Below are positions 8,947 to 16,133 of a DNA stretch of 64,000 nt, piece by piece. A program made the translations under genes and the position numbers. Within the stretch, counting starts at the first letter, position 1. Each line of letters begins with the position of its first letter. The DNA is from Parabacteroides distasonis. Lineage in GTDB: Bacteria; Bacteroidota; Bacteroidia; Bacteroidales; Tannerellaceae. Where the stretch lies: the NCBI GenBank assembly GCA_021531385.1, contig JAFBIR010000005.1, positions 1-64,000 on the forward strand, written 5' to 3'. The notes under the pieces were generated by a model, which saw only the letters and a list, made by a program, of their open reading frames with translations, did no database searches and was not told the DNA's origin.

Positions 8947-9435
8947 TTACTTTTTAAATGTTACAGAATAGTTTAAAGAGGCTCGTCTAAGCGGTCGGAT
9001 GATCTTGTAGCAATCGCCTGTCTCCTGATCCACCATCGGAAGACCCTCTGCTGGGATTCCCATCAGGAACTTTTCCCGATCCTTCATTCTCGCTTTCAGA
9101 TCCTCCATTTCCGCGGCTAATCGGTCGTACTCGGGATCGCCGCAGACGGTGTAGTCGTAGCTTACGCCCATTTCCTTTTGCGTGAACTTCACGCCGAAGG
9201 CAGTGGCCTCCTTACCTCCGTTCTTGTCGATCTCCCCAAGGACTATGTCCTTCACCCGGTCATCCTTAAGTGCCGCCGTAAGCATGTCTGATAAGAACCG
9301 GATATTCGCCACCGCTCGAAGCGGGTCGATCTCGCCATCAATGATGGGCTGTATAAGTGTTCTTGATTGAATCTGCATGGTCTCTTTCGATAAGCTGCCG
9401 TTATCGAGGTAAGAGAATAATTTAATATCGCTCAT
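8947..9435 (-). CDS. Hypothetical phage protein linked to recombination module (162 aa)
   Basis: Starts MSDIKLFSYLDNGSLSKE. Helical N-terminal half, then a beta segment and a predicted helix 'EYDRLAAEMEDLKARMKDREK'. It is placed 1 base from the ERF gene and 5 bases from the SSB-like gene. I know no function. Its constant place beside ERF in Bacteroides phages suggests a recombination accessory role; this is inference. Confidence 0.55.
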   Translation of the reverse strand: MSDIKLFSYLDNGSLSKETMQIQSRTLIQPIIDGEIDPLRAVANIRFLSDMLTAALKDDRVKDIVLGEIDKNGGKEATAFGVKFTQKEMGVSYDYTVCGDPEYDRLAAEMEDLKARMKDREKFLMGIPAEGLPMVDQETGDCYKIIRPLRRASLNYSVTFKK

Positions 9436-9436
9436 G

Positions 9437-10114
9437 TTACTTCAAGTTATTGTTGGTTTTATAATTCACGTAAATCTCTGAAGCCTTGTTGAAGATCTTT
9501 TCATCCACCCGGTAGTTATTATCGAGCAGGCCTTTCAGCGAGAAGGGGCTTCCTTTCGCTCTTGTCTCGCTCTCACGCTTATATACCCACGCCATGAACT
9601 TGTCGTTCAACGCCTCCAAGGTGAGGGTCTTCTTTGGCTGTGGCTGTTGTTGTGGCTGCTGTTGTGGCTGCTGTTGTGGCTGCTGTCGTGGCTGTTGTTG
9701 TGGCTGCTTGATGCCACAAGCCGCCGCACCGTCATCGTCATCGTCGATATTGATGCAGAGAACCGCTCCTATCGAGTAACGCCTTTGGTAGGTGATGCAG
9801 CTTCCCCGTCCTTGCGGATCGTCCTGCTTGGGTGTCATGCGGCTGGTGTTGCTAATAAACTCGCCACTGATATGGGTGAGGATGGTCACTAACTCGTGAT
9901 CGCCCTGCGGGAGCTGTATGATGGACAGGCCGCACTCGTTGAGCGGATCCTGTATCACGTCGAGAATGTTACTCAGCGTGGCGTAGCGGTAGGAATAGGA
10001 TGATCCGTTCTTGGTCGGTATGTTGCCCTTAGCGTCCTTGATTACCTTGCTTGCCTTCTTGTGGAACTCCACCAATGCCTTGGAGAGCTCCTTGATTGAT
10101 TCTGATCTTTCCAT
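9437..10114 (-). CDS. erf: ERF family single-strand annealing protein
   Basis: A 225-residue protein whose first ~130 residues match the ERF (essential recombination function) family: 'ALVEFHKKASKV', 'YRYATLSNILD', 'LNECGLSIIQLP' and 'RGSCITYQRRYSIGAVLCI'. A run of five aspartates follows. A Gln/Pro linker of five PQQQ-like units separates it from a C-terminal domain of ~75 residues. ERF proteins anneal complementary strands during phage DNA circularisation and repair. It heads the recombination block that includes the SSB-like, NinB-like and NinG genes. Confidence 0.85.
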   Translation of the reverse strand: MERSESIKELSKALVEFHKKASKVIKDAKGNIPTKNGSSYSYRYATLSNILDVIQDPLNECGLSIIQLPQGDHELVTILTHISGEFISNTSRMTPKQDDPQGRGSCITYQRRYSIGAVLCINIDDDDDGAAACGIKQPQQQPRQQPQQQPQQQPQQQPQPKKTLTLEALNDKFMAWVYKRESETRAKGSPFSLKGLLDNNYRVDEKIFNKASEIYVNYKTNNNLK

Positions 10115-10132
10115 GATTCTATTTTTATGTGA

Positions 10133-10510
10133 TTAAATTACTTCCGCTTTGGTGCCCCTGTATAAGTTGGCCTTATCTAAAGCGTCCTCAATGTCTCTCA
10201 CCCGGTAGTAGATGTTTCCCTTGCGCTTGGTGAAAGTGTTGCCCTCGCTATCCACGCAATCCCTCGTTCCGAAGGCCATGCGTTCAAGCAGTCCTCGCTC
10301 CAGCAAGAGCTTGATGACGCTCTTGCCGTACCGGTTCTGCGCCTCGAACTGGGTGATCACGCATCGCTCGTTGATTCTCTTCTGCTCTTCCCTGTACGTG
10401 CGTATTGCCACGTCAGCGGCTATCCTCGCTATCTGCTCGGCGGAGATCCGCTCTTTCTGGTCTCCTCCAAACAGCACTTCGAGTATCTGGTTTCTGGTTA
10501 TCTCGTTCAT
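10133..10510 (-). CDS. Hypothetical phage protein (125 aa)
   Basis: Starts MNEITRNQILEVLFGG. A predicted helical region with 'QFEAQNRYGKSVIKLLLERG' resembles a winged-helix type fold, so DNA binding is possible but not shown. It overlaps the next gene upstream by 4 bases and lies 18 bases before ERF. Confidence 0.5.
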   Translation of the reverse strand: MNEITRNQILEVLFGGDQKERISAEQIARIAADVAIRTYREEQKRINERCVITQFEAQNRYGKSVIKLLLERGLLERMAFGTRDCVDSEGNTFTKRKGNIYYRVRDIEDALDKANLYRGTKAEVI

Positions 10511-10773
10511 GGCTCTTGCGGTGTTTGTTCGGTCTTATATTTGGAGTAGATGGCCTCCATCTTTTGATTCGCCTCGCTGCAAATCGCATCCCTTCTCGCC
10601 CTAAGTGCGTCGATATTCTTCATAGCCCAGTCGAACTTCTCGATGTATTCATTCTTGGCGATCTCGCATATCTCGAAGTAGTTGCCGATGGCTCTGCTGA
10701 TAATCTCGGCCTCTTTGTCGCGTTCCAAGACAAGCTCCTTGAGCCGCATGTAGTCCTCGTTAGCCATTATCAT
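10507..10773 (-). CDS. Hypothetical coiled-coil phage protein (88 aa)
   Basis: Starts MIMANEDYMRLKELV, helical and charged throughout, ends in TPQEP. Overlaps both neighbours by 4 bases, consistent with translational coupling. No family recognised. Confidence 0.5.
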   Translation of the reverse strand: MIMANEDYMRLKELVLERDKEAEIISRAIGNYFEICEIAKNEYIEKFDWAMKNIDALRARRDAICSEANQKMEAIYSKYKTEQTPQEP

Positions 10774-11018
10774 GCTAATCCCTCCTTCCCGTCATCGTTA
10801 CCTTTGGAGAGGCGTATGGTCATCAATACGAACGATCCGATCGCAATGGCACCTATTGATAGGGCATACAACCTTGGATGTGTCTCGTAGGCGTGCAGCA
10901 AGCCGATCACCACGATCACGGCCATCAATCCTGAAAAGGTCACTCTTATGGCCAAACTAACGCATTTAACGGCCGTGCGGGCTATCGTCCACAGGCGGCT
11001 CTCATTATTCTCTGTCAT
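10770..11018 (-). CDS. Small phage membrane protein (82 aa)
   Basis: An N-terminal soluble segment (MTENNESRLW) is followed by two predicted membrane helices (about residues 22-42 and 50-68, 'VTFSGLMAVIVVIGLLHAY' and 'ALSIGAIAIGSFVLMT'). No domain recognised. A holin is conceivable from its size, but its place in the early region argues against it. Confidence 0.5.
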   Translation of the reverse strand: MTENNESRLWTIARTAVKCVSLAIRVTFSGLMAVIVVIGLLHAYETHPRLYALSIGAIAIGSFVLMTIRLSKGNDDGKEGLA

Positions 11019-11041
11019 AGCTTTATGATTTGATTTATTGG

Positions 11042-11140
11042 TGGATGGGACGGGATTCGAACCCGCCAGTGCCTAAGTCGCCATGAACCGTCTGATGGCT
11101 CATTTAGTAATCACGTTACCCTCTCACGTGCCTACCATCC
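11042..11140 (-). tRNA. Non-canonical tRNA, Leu(CAG)-like
   Basis: Minus strand. Acceptor GGATGG pairs with CCATCC. The D-stem CACG/CGTG encloses a loop with GGG. A T-arm GCGGG-TTCGAAT-CCCGT directly precedes the 3' acceptor strand. A strong 7-bp hairpin ATGAGCC/GGTTCAT with a 7-nt loop ATCAGAC presents CAG after a U. The odd part is about eight extra bases between D-arm and anticodon arm and an unpaired variable region, giving 99 nt. It may be a degenerate or phage-specific leucine tRNA. Confidence 0.45.
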
Positions 11141-11493
11141 GTTTCTCTACCCGGCCTTCGCAGGTGAGGTAGATTAGCATAATAAGTGATGTTACTGTAA
11201 TTCTTCTACGTATAGAAAGTATAGGCGGGAGCACCCTCACGGGCTTACCGCCGTGGTTGCAAAAAACTAAAACCATCTAATAAACGAACCGTCCGGCGGT
11301 GCTGATCCGATCAGCGGCCTCACGCCTCCAAGCCACCGGTTATAGATTACCTGTCCTAAGCCGATTGACCAACGCCTTGGTTGCGTAACATCGGGAGGTG
11401 ACAGGCTGTAGTGTGCGCTGTCAAGCCCTAACTACTCTGCTTCGCCTCTGCTTGACAGCCTATGTAAACAATAAGTCAAAGATCTCTTTTTGG
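11141..11493. other. Structured non-coding stretch between tRNA-like genes
   Basis: About 350 bases without a convincing gene. Several hairpins can be drawn on the minus strand: CTACC/GGTAG near 11150, GGCGG/CCGCC around 11225-11255, CCAA-GGCG-TTGG near 11375 and GCTGA/TCAGC near 11305. The latter part (around 11310-11380) resembles the 5' half of a tRNA with a possible CTA-containing loop, but lacks a consensus T-loop. I could not fold a full tRNA here. Confidence 0.4.
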
Positions 11494-11565
11494 TGGCCGG
11501 ACCGGGAATCGAACCCGGATCTAAGGTTTAGGAAACCTCTATTCTGTCCGTTGAACTATCCAGCC
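11494..11565 (-). tRNA. tRNA-Arg (anticodon CCT)
   Basis: A complete cloverleaf on the minus strand. Acceptor GGCTGGA pairs with TCCGGCC followed by A. The anticodon arm GAGGT-TTCCTAA-ACCTT presents CCT. The T-arm CCGGG-TTCGATT-CCCGG has the consensus loop. It is 72 nt long without an encoded CCA directly (CC follows). It is located inside the phage region rather than at its edge, so it is probably phage-carried and not the attachment site. Confidence 0.85.
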
Positions 11566-11635
11566 TCGCGGCCTTACACGCCTCACGGCGAGAATCGGCC
11601 TCAGTACTAATCCAAACATTTTAGTATATTATGTA

Positions 11636-11899
11636 TCAAAATAGGTATTCGTTCATCGCTAATCGGCTCCCGAAGATCTCCTCTGTCGGGTCGTAACGGC
11701 TATGGCTTTCCTCCAGCTCGATGGCATCATCCAATTCCTTGGATAGCTCTTTCAACCTGTCGCTGTCGAGTGCCACGATCTGAGCCTTGTTGTCCACGTT
11801 GAACTTGAAGGCCGCCTCGTCCTCCGTCATGCGGCCGATCTCGTCCAGCTCGTCAATGATCTCGTCAATCTCGTTCTGTATCTCATATATCGTTCTCAT
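11636..11899 (-). CDS. Hypothetical acidic phage protein (87 aa)
   Basis: Starts MRTIYEIQNEIDEIIDELDEIGRMT. Strongly acidic and helical, with a repeated Ile/Asp/Glu pattern. The first gene before the tRNA stretch. No family recognised; acidic small proteins in phages sometimes act as DNA mimics, which is speculation here. Confidence 0.5.
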   Translation of the reverse strand: MRTIYEIQNEIDEIIDELDEIGRMTEDEAAFKFNVDNKAQIVALDSDRLKELSKELDDAIELEESHSRYDPTEEIFGSRLAMNEYLF

Positions 11900-11913
11900 G
11901 ATTCCTTTCCTTT

Positions 11914-11946
11914 TAAATCCCGGCTCGGCTTTCGCCTTGCCGGGAA
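11914..11946 (-). terminator. Terminator-like hairpin
   Basis: TCCCGGC at 11918-11924 pairs with GCCGGGA at 11939-11945. On the minus strand the stem is followed by TTTAAAAGG. It lies between the 12035-12352 gene and the 87-aa gene. Confidence 0.5.
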
Positions 11947-12034
11947 TGATTAACTTGTGTCGCTAAACTTTAAAATCAATCATGTATGTTTTACTCAGAT
12001 TTATTCTTTTCCAAGCTGGAGAATGCTTTCGCTT

Positions 12035-12352
12035 CTACACCTTGCCCGTATTGCGGGAAATATCATCATGTGAGTTTTGATCATTATCCGGTCGTGTCTG
12101 TCTCTGATTCAAGCTCCGATCTCTGTTAGAGCTGGGTCGGAAAGGTCTCAGGGGAGGAAATGACCAGATATGAGAATCTCTCAGCGAATGGAGGATCTTA
12201 CGAGCCGTCTTTCTGATCTTTCCGCTGTTGATCAAGAGGAAGTAATAAATAAACTCTCTTTTGGTCAACAGCCTTGATTCTTTTGTCCCGGTATAATAAA
12301 TATCCCTCGGAAAGAGCCCTGTGCTGTCTGTACCAATAATGATCATGTCCAT
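12035..12352 (-). CDS. Hypothetical basic phage protein (105 aa)
   Basis: I chose the ATG at 12350-12352 (MDMIIIGTDSTGLFPRD), which overlaps the stop of the upstream gene closely; a longer frame exists but would begin inside that gene. Residues ~30-50 (REFIYYFLLINSGKIRKTARKIL) resemble a helix-turn-helix-like basic segment, and the C-terminus is Arg/Asn-rich and probably disordered. Unknown function. Confidence 0.4.
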   Translation of the reverse strand: MDMIIIGTDSTGLFPRDIYYTGTKESRLLTKREFIYYFLLINSGKIRKTARKILHSLRDSHIWSFPPLRPFRPSSNRDRSLNQRQTRPDNDQNSHDDISRNTGKV

Positions 12353-12353
12353 C

Positions 12354-12611
12354 CTATGCCTCCCTTCTGACGGTAAACTTCTCGTCGAGCTCATCCACCG
12401 TGACTGTATATCTTCTTCCTGTCAGTGAGTTTAATCTCGATATGAGCGGACGAAGCCTTGATTGCGTTGTCTGCTGACGGTTCAATTCCAGTTTCTGGTT
12501 TACGCTCATCGCCATGAACGTGCCTTGCCAGTCTGGTTTCATCAGTATTCCCCCGATCCATACGGAATCAAGTTTTGCATTTTTCTTAGCTGTTTTCTTG
12601 CTGTTTAACAT
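12354..12611 (-). CDS. Hypothetical basic phage protein (85 aa)
   Basis: Starts MLNSKKTAKKNAKLDSVW. Lys-rich N-terminus, then a segment with 'NRQQTTQSRLRPLISRLNSLTGRRYTV'. No family recognised. Separated by 11 bases from the membrane protein gene upstream. Confidence 0.45.
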   Translation of the reverse strand: MLNSKKTAKKNAKLDSVWIGGILMKPDWQGTFMAMSVNQKLELNRQQTTQSRLRPLISRLNSLTGRRYTVTVDELDEKFTVRREA

Positions 12612-12622
12612 AACAGATATTA

Positions 12623-13021
12623 CTATTCGCTACCCTTGTCAGAGTACGCTAATATGCCTGAGCAGCAAGCGATAACAAGATGGCAGATAAACGCTATATA
12701 GGGTATCGCCAAGAACCATTTTACAAGCGTGTATTCCATATCTAAGTTAAAGACTTCTACAATGCTGGATATTCCAAACAACACTAAAGAGACGCAAACT
12801 ATATGCCTGATAACCTTCCAACTACAGCATATTAACACAGGAGTTATAGCGTATGATAAAATTCCATACAGAAACATTTCCGCTATCGACCCAGCCACCA
12901 ATATTCCTATAAATCCAAGCCAACCAAATGACATAATCAATGGGGTAAGATAGTGAAACACAATCCATACTAAATAGGACAATAATATCCCGTAAGCTAA
13001 ACCAAATACATTCTTAATCAT
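12623..13021 (-). CDS. Hypothetical membrane protein with four helices (132 aa)
   Basis: Four predicted membrane helices, nearly the whole length (for example 'GILLSYLVWIVFHYL', 'GWLGFIGILVAGSIAEMFLYGIL'). It is low in GC compared with its neighbours, consistent with an accessory phage gene. It lies just downstream of the repressor gene, a typical position for lysogenic conversion or exclusion genes. That role is inferred from position only. Confidence 0.5.
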   Translation of the reverse strand: MIKNVFGLAYGILLSYLVWIVFHYLTPLIMSFGWLGFIGILVAGSIAEMFLYGILSYAITPVLICCSWKVIRHIVCVSLVLFGISSIVEVFNLDMEYTLVKWFLAIPYIAFICHLVIACCSGILAYSDKGSE

Positions 13022-13065
13022 GATATTTATAATTATAAGTTACAATTTAGGTTTGAAATCAATCA

Positions 13066-13395
13066 TTATGCAGTCTCCATCCTTTTCCCCGAACTCCTGA
13101 GATTGAGAAGTTCACGAAGCACACGGTTCTCCGCACGGAGGGCAACCAACTCGTCGTGATCTACTGATGCAGGGGTGGGAGTGTTATCTTCCTTAAGGAT
13201 CATATCACCCTTACCCCTTAGAAGCCACTCAGCGGAGAGGTCTGAGTAAACACATGCAATTCGTGCAAGAACCTCAGCGGATATACTCTTTGTTTTATAC
13301 CAATAGCCCTTAGACATCTCAGAATCCGCTTCAAGCCTGTAAATGCTAATACCTTTATATTTAAGGTATTCTGAAATTTTCTCTTTTGCGTCCAT
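13066..13395 (-). CDS. Phage repressor with CI-like helix-turn-helix
   Basis: A 109-residue protein. Residues about 5-65 form the CI-type helix-turn-helix: 'KISEYLKYKGISIYRLEAD', 'MSKGYWYKT' and 'SAEWLLRGKGDM', the last being the usual end of this domain in Bacteroides phage repressors. A short Leu-rich segment near 85-100 (ELVALRAENRVLRELLNL) may form a coiled coil for dimerisation. No peptidase domain is present, so it is not a LexA-like self-cleaving repressor. It is divergent from the 13634 gene across a set of inverted repeats that are likely its operators. Confidence 0.8.
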   Translation of the reverse strand: MDAKEKISEYLKYKGISIYRLEADSEMSKGYWYKTKSISAEVLARIACVYSDLSAEWLLRGKGDMILKEDNTPTPASVDHDELVALRAENRVLRELLNLRSSGKRMETA

Positions 13396-13436
13396 ACGTA
13401 TAGTCTATTAAATATAGTTAAATCAATGAATATCCT

Positions 13437-13507
13437 CAGTCGTTTCTTTGGAGACTGAATATAATCAGTTATATTTGCAGTGTCTAATAAGAGTAATCAA
13501 TTAGACA
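13437..13507 (+). promoter_or_regulatory. Divergent operator/promoter region of the phage switch
   Basis: A plus-strand promoter with TTTG at 13447-13450, a 19-bp spacer and TATATTTG at 13470-13477, an exact match to the Bacteroidetes consensus. Three inverted repeats lie over it: TCAGTC/GACTGA (13436-13441 and 13453-13458) around the -33 box, AATATAA-TCAG-TTATATT (13458-13475) next to the -7 box, and TGTCTAAT/ATTAGACA (13481-13488 and 13500-13507) at the expected start site. This fits binding sites for the adjacent repressor. Confidence 0.7.
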
Positions 13508-13594
13508 GAGCAATAAAATTGAATAATTCGCAAATATAGTATCTGTTATGTTTAATTTTTAAACTGCATTAAATCAGATAATTAAATAGTATAT

Positions 13595-13628
13595 GAGGTG
13601 AGGTAGGAATACTTCACCTCTTTTTTTT
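13595..13628 (+). terminator. Strong terminator/attenuator ahead of the 13634 gene
   Basis: GAGGTGA (13595-13601) pairs with TCACCTC (13614-13620), followed by eight Ts. It sits on the plus strand five bases before the next start codon and about 110 bases after the predicted promoter. It would therefore end a short leader RNA or act as an attenuator. Confidence 0.75.
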
Positions 13629-13633
13629 GTATT

Positions 13634-13966
13634 ATGGATGACGAAAGATTAGATCATACGCTGAGAAGGTTCTGTAAGGGAAATACAGAGATAGAAGAAG
13701 GCTATGGAGAAGAAGCTGCTTATCTTTTAAGTTGCGGCCTTCTGGAAGGCTCCTTGTCTAATGGAAAATGGGATGAGGAATTGAAGCCTACCGCTTTCGG
13801 TAGGCAATTCAATTTCGAGGGCGGATTTACTGAGAGGGCAAGGGAAATGAAGTTTCGCAAGTTTATCGAGATAGAGACGATAAATCAGGCAAAGAAAGCG
13901 AACGCCATAGCTATCATAGCTGTTGTTATTTCGCTGTTTAGTATCTTGATTTCCTTATTGGTGTGA
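13634..13966 (+). CDS. Hypothetical protein with C-terminal membrane helix (110 aa)
   Basis: The only plus-strand gene in the phage region. Starts MDDERLDHTLRRFCKG; a soluble winged-helix-like first 80 residues (AYLLSCGLLEG, 'LKPTAFGRQF') is followed by one membrane helix at about 90-109. Such tail-anchored proteins occur elsewhere in Bacteroides mobile regions; function unknown. Transcription would come from the promoter at 13447 through the terminator just upstream. Its end overlaps the convergent minus-strand gene by 29 bases. Confidence 0.6.
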   Translation: MDDERLDHTLRRFCKGNTEIEEGYGEEAAYLLSCGLLEGSLSNGKWDEELKPTAFGRQFNFEGGFTERAREMKFRKFIEIETINQAKKANAIAIIAVVISLFSILISLLV

Positions 13967-14276
13967 TAAGGTATTGGATCATTATTGATTCTGTCGCGTC
14001 CATACTGAGCGATTCCTTGTCTCTCATGATCCTAAATGCATCAACTCTATGGTTGTGATAACACTCTGGGGGAACGTTAGCAAACCCGCTCTTTTTTCTC
14101 ATGAACTCCTCGTAGTCGCATGCCCATCTGATAGCCTCTAAATGATCTCCATGTCTTCGCATATATCTTTTGCATTTCCATAAGGAAATCTTGACGATCT
14201 TCTCCGGGCTCCATTCGGGGTGATGCCTCATTGCGTGTAAAAGATTGAATAAAGATACTATCCTACTGTCTTTCAT
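13938..14276 (-). CDS. Hypothetical phage protein (112 aa)
   Basis: Starts MKDSRIVSLFNLLHAMRHHP. Helical, basic, with several Trp/Cys residues ('KISLWKCKRYMRRHGDHLEAIRW'). Pattern and size resemble the next gene upstream (107 aa), so the two may be distant paralogues. No family recognised. Confidence 0.45.
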   Translation of the reverse strand: MKDSRIVSLFNLLHAMRHHPEWSPEKIVKISLWKCKRYMRRHGDHLEAIRWACDYEEFMRKKSGFANVPPECYHNHRVDAFRIMRDKESLSMDATESIMIQYLITPIRKSRY

Positions 14277-14282
14277 TTTGAG

Positions 14283-14606
14283 TTATATAAATGTATTAAC
14301 AATCATGTTGAAGTGTCTCGTAGCCCTGATTAGTATATTGATTTTCGATATATAGTCATTAAGCCTATTATTTGTGATATTGCTTTCGTAAGGGGATATA
14401 AACTCCCCGTAAGACCAACCGCCAGAATCTATAATGTGCTGCTTGTAGCTGTCAACGAACTGTTTGTTCTGGAGGCTTGACACACGAAGGAATCTCATGT
14501 AGTGGCGGATCGCCGTTCTCGCCATTCCTTCTACGCTTAATCCCGGACAGCGGAGGATTGAATGCAGGTAGCTGCATAAGATGACTGTTTGTTTGACTGT
14601 TGCCAT
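14283..14606 (-). CDS. Hypothetical phage protein (107 aa)
   Basis: Starts MATVKQTVILCSYLHSILRCP. Helical and basic. A -7 box TAACTTTG (complement at 14624-14631) lies 18 bases upstream, so it starts its own transcript with the 112-aa gene. No family recognised. It could encode an excisionase-like or regulatory protein given its place next to the integrase, but no motif shows this. Confidence 0.45.
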   Translation of the reverse strand: MATVKQTVILCSYLHSILRCPGLSVEGMARTAIRHYMRFLRVSSLQNKQFVDSYKQHIIDSGGWSYGEFISPYESNITNNRLNDYISKINILIRATRHFNMIVNTFI

Positions 14607-14667
14607 GTGCTAATGTTTTTTCGCAAAGTTAAGTATTTGTATGGATTGCCAAGGTATACACGCATTC

Positions 14668-14762
14668 TTGTCCGTTATTTTTGGAAAAAACGGGCAAGCA
14701 GATCTAATTGTAAGTATATCAGTCGTAATTAAATTGAAAAAAACGGGCAAAATAACGGGCAA
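14668..14762. repeat. AACGGGCAA direct repeats (possible arm-type or Xis sites)
   Basis: Three exact copies of AACGGGCAA at 14689-14697, 14742-14750 and 14754-14762, each preceded by an A-run, plus one inverted copy with a single change (TTGTCCGTT, 14668-14676). They lie in the gap between the integrase 3' end and the 107-aa gene. Confidence 0.6.
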
Positions 14763-14783
14763 GAATAAGAAGTAACGGAATCT

Positions 14784-14820
14784 TAAAAGGCCGTGATCGT
14801 TGATGATCGACGGCCTTTAA
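14784..14820 (-). terminator. Integrase terminator
   Basis: TTAAAAGGCCGT (about 14783-14794) pairs with ACGGCCTTTAA (14810-14820), with an inner GATC/GATC helix. It lies 4 bases after the integrase stop, and the minus-strand 3' side continues into CTTTTAAG. It can act in both directions. Confidence 0.75.
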
Positions 14821-14823
14821 AGT

Positions 14824-16065
14824 TTACTCACCGAAAACAAATTCAACCACCTTGTCGATCACGTTGTCAACGCGTGAATAGTCTTTCTTGATATAGGTGT
14901 CCGTCATGGAATGACCGCTATCATGCGTCAGGCATAAGGCTATATCGTCCATAGATACTCCGCAGTCGTTCCTCGCTATGGTGGCGAAAGAGTGACGTGC
15001 GGCGTAGAACGTCAATCCCTCCAAGCCAAGATCCTCCCGCATACGAAGCATGCCGTAATGGATGCACTGATGAAGGGAGCCGACCTTGGAATAGGAGTTA
15101 TAGAACCCGAAGCCTCGCTTCCCGTTGATATCGGCGTACTTTTCAACAATAGGGGATATTATCGGGTGTATGGGAAGGGAAAGGAACGGTGCTTCCTTCT
15201 TATGCGACCTCGTCTTCTTGCGGGTGTACTCGATGCGATCGGTGAACGGCTGGCATTCCCACATGTCCGCTACGTTCATTCCAGCGAGGAAGAACGATAA
15301 AAGAAAAACATCCCTCGCTATCTCGGCTGACTTGTTGGTAGGCGTGTATTCCCATATTGATTTGATCTCTTCCGCTGACAACGCCCTCTTCGCTGTCTCC
15401 GCCTTCTCCGGCTTGTACGAGCGGAACGGGTCTGCCTTGATGACGATAACGCCGTTGTCATAATCGTTATACTTATCCTTGGCGGCATTGAAGAGGGTGG
15501 CAAGCGCATATACGTAGGTTCTGATCGTGTTGTCGGATATTCCGTAACCTTCGCCTCTTCTCCGCTTGGATGCCTTAAGCCATGCGGAGTAATCCTTGAC
15601 CAGTCTGGAGTTGATCTCGGTGACAGGCAAGGTACTTTTTTTCTTTGTGTCCTCAACGAACGATGCGAACGTACGTAGTCTGGACTCGTGATAGTAGCGT
15701 GTGTTGTCATTGGGAATTGACGCTATATGCTCCTTGGCGAACGTGAAGAAGTCTATGGACTTTCCAGAGTCGAGAGCGTGGATGATAAAATCCTTGACCT
15801 CCGCTGCTGTCTGCATACCGCTTATAAGCTCCTCGTGCTCGTTGATGATAAGCCTTATCTTTGCCACTCTCTCGTTAAGCGTGTCTTCGATGACCTTGTC
15901 GGTCAGTGTCCCGTCCGTGTGTCCCTTGCGGAACCTGACAAGGCTTGTGTAAATGCTTGTAGAGATATATACCCTTCGCCTGTTGTGCGTGACGGCTATC
16001 TTAGCGTTATAGGTGCCGTCCGACCTCTTGTGATGCCTTAGAATGATCCATTGTACTGTTGCCAT
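14824..16065 (-). CDS. int: Tyrosine recombinase / phage integrase
   Basis: A 413-residue Bacteroides-type integrase. There is an N-terminal arm-binding beta domain (~1-60), a SAM-like core-binding domain (~105-215, with 'TIRTYVYALATLFNAAKDKY') and a catalytic domain. Seen in the catalytic part: 'LLSFFLAGMNVADM', where the usual first Arg region has the GMN variant found in this group; 'YAARHSFATIAR' with the second Arg; and 'LTHDSGHSMTDTYIKKDY' with His and the nucleophile Tyr. It catalyses integration and excision of the element. Its place next to host genes marks the right end of the element. Confidence 0.9.
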   Translation of the reverse strand: MATVQWIILRHHKRSDGTYNAKIAVTHNRRRVYISTSIYTSLVRFRKGHTDGTLTDKVIEDTLNERVAKIRLIINEHEELISGMQTAAEVKDFIIHALDSGKSIDFFTFAKEHIASIPNDNTRYYHESRLRTFASFVEDTKKKSTLPVTEINSRLVKDYSAWLKASKRRRGEGYGISDNTIRTYVYALATLFNAAKDKYNDYDNGVIVIKADPFRSYKPEKAETAKRALSAEEIKSIWEYTPTNKSAEIARDVFLLSFFLAGMNVADMWECQPFTDRIEYTRKKTRSHKKEAPFLSLPIHPIISPIVEKYADINGKRGFGFYNSYSKVGSLHQCIHYGMLRMREDLGLEGLTFYAARHSFATIARNDCGVSMDDIALCLTHDSGHSMTDTYIKKDYSRVDNVIDKVVEFVFGE

Positions 16066-16093
16066 GTTCGTTTATGTTTAAGATGCGTGAATT

Positions 16094-16133
16094 GTTTTAC
16101 AAAGGTAATGACTCTGTAAAACATTTGTAAAAC
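16094..16133 (-). promoter_or_regulatory. Integrase promoter flanked by GTTTTACA repeats
   Basis: The -7 box TACCTTTG (complement at 16100-16107) lies 35 bases upstream of the integrase start. GTTTTACA at 16094-16101 and two inverted copies TGTAAAAC at 16115-16122 and 16126-16133 overlap or flank it. They could be regulator or integrase binding sites. Confidence 0.55.

Noticed and set aside
9650-9712. Repeats coding PQQQ in the ERF gene as a separate repeat element
   Set aside because: They are ordinary low-complexity linker codons in a clear ERF gene.
11300-11385. Amber suppressor tRNA with CTA anticodon
   Set aside because: A CTA-containing loop can be drawn, but the loop has eight bases, the stem is imperfect and no consensus T-arm follows.
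11494-11565. tRNA-Arg as the attachment site of the element
   Set aside because: It lies about 4.5 kb inside the element with phage genes on both sides, so it cannot be the right-hand att site.
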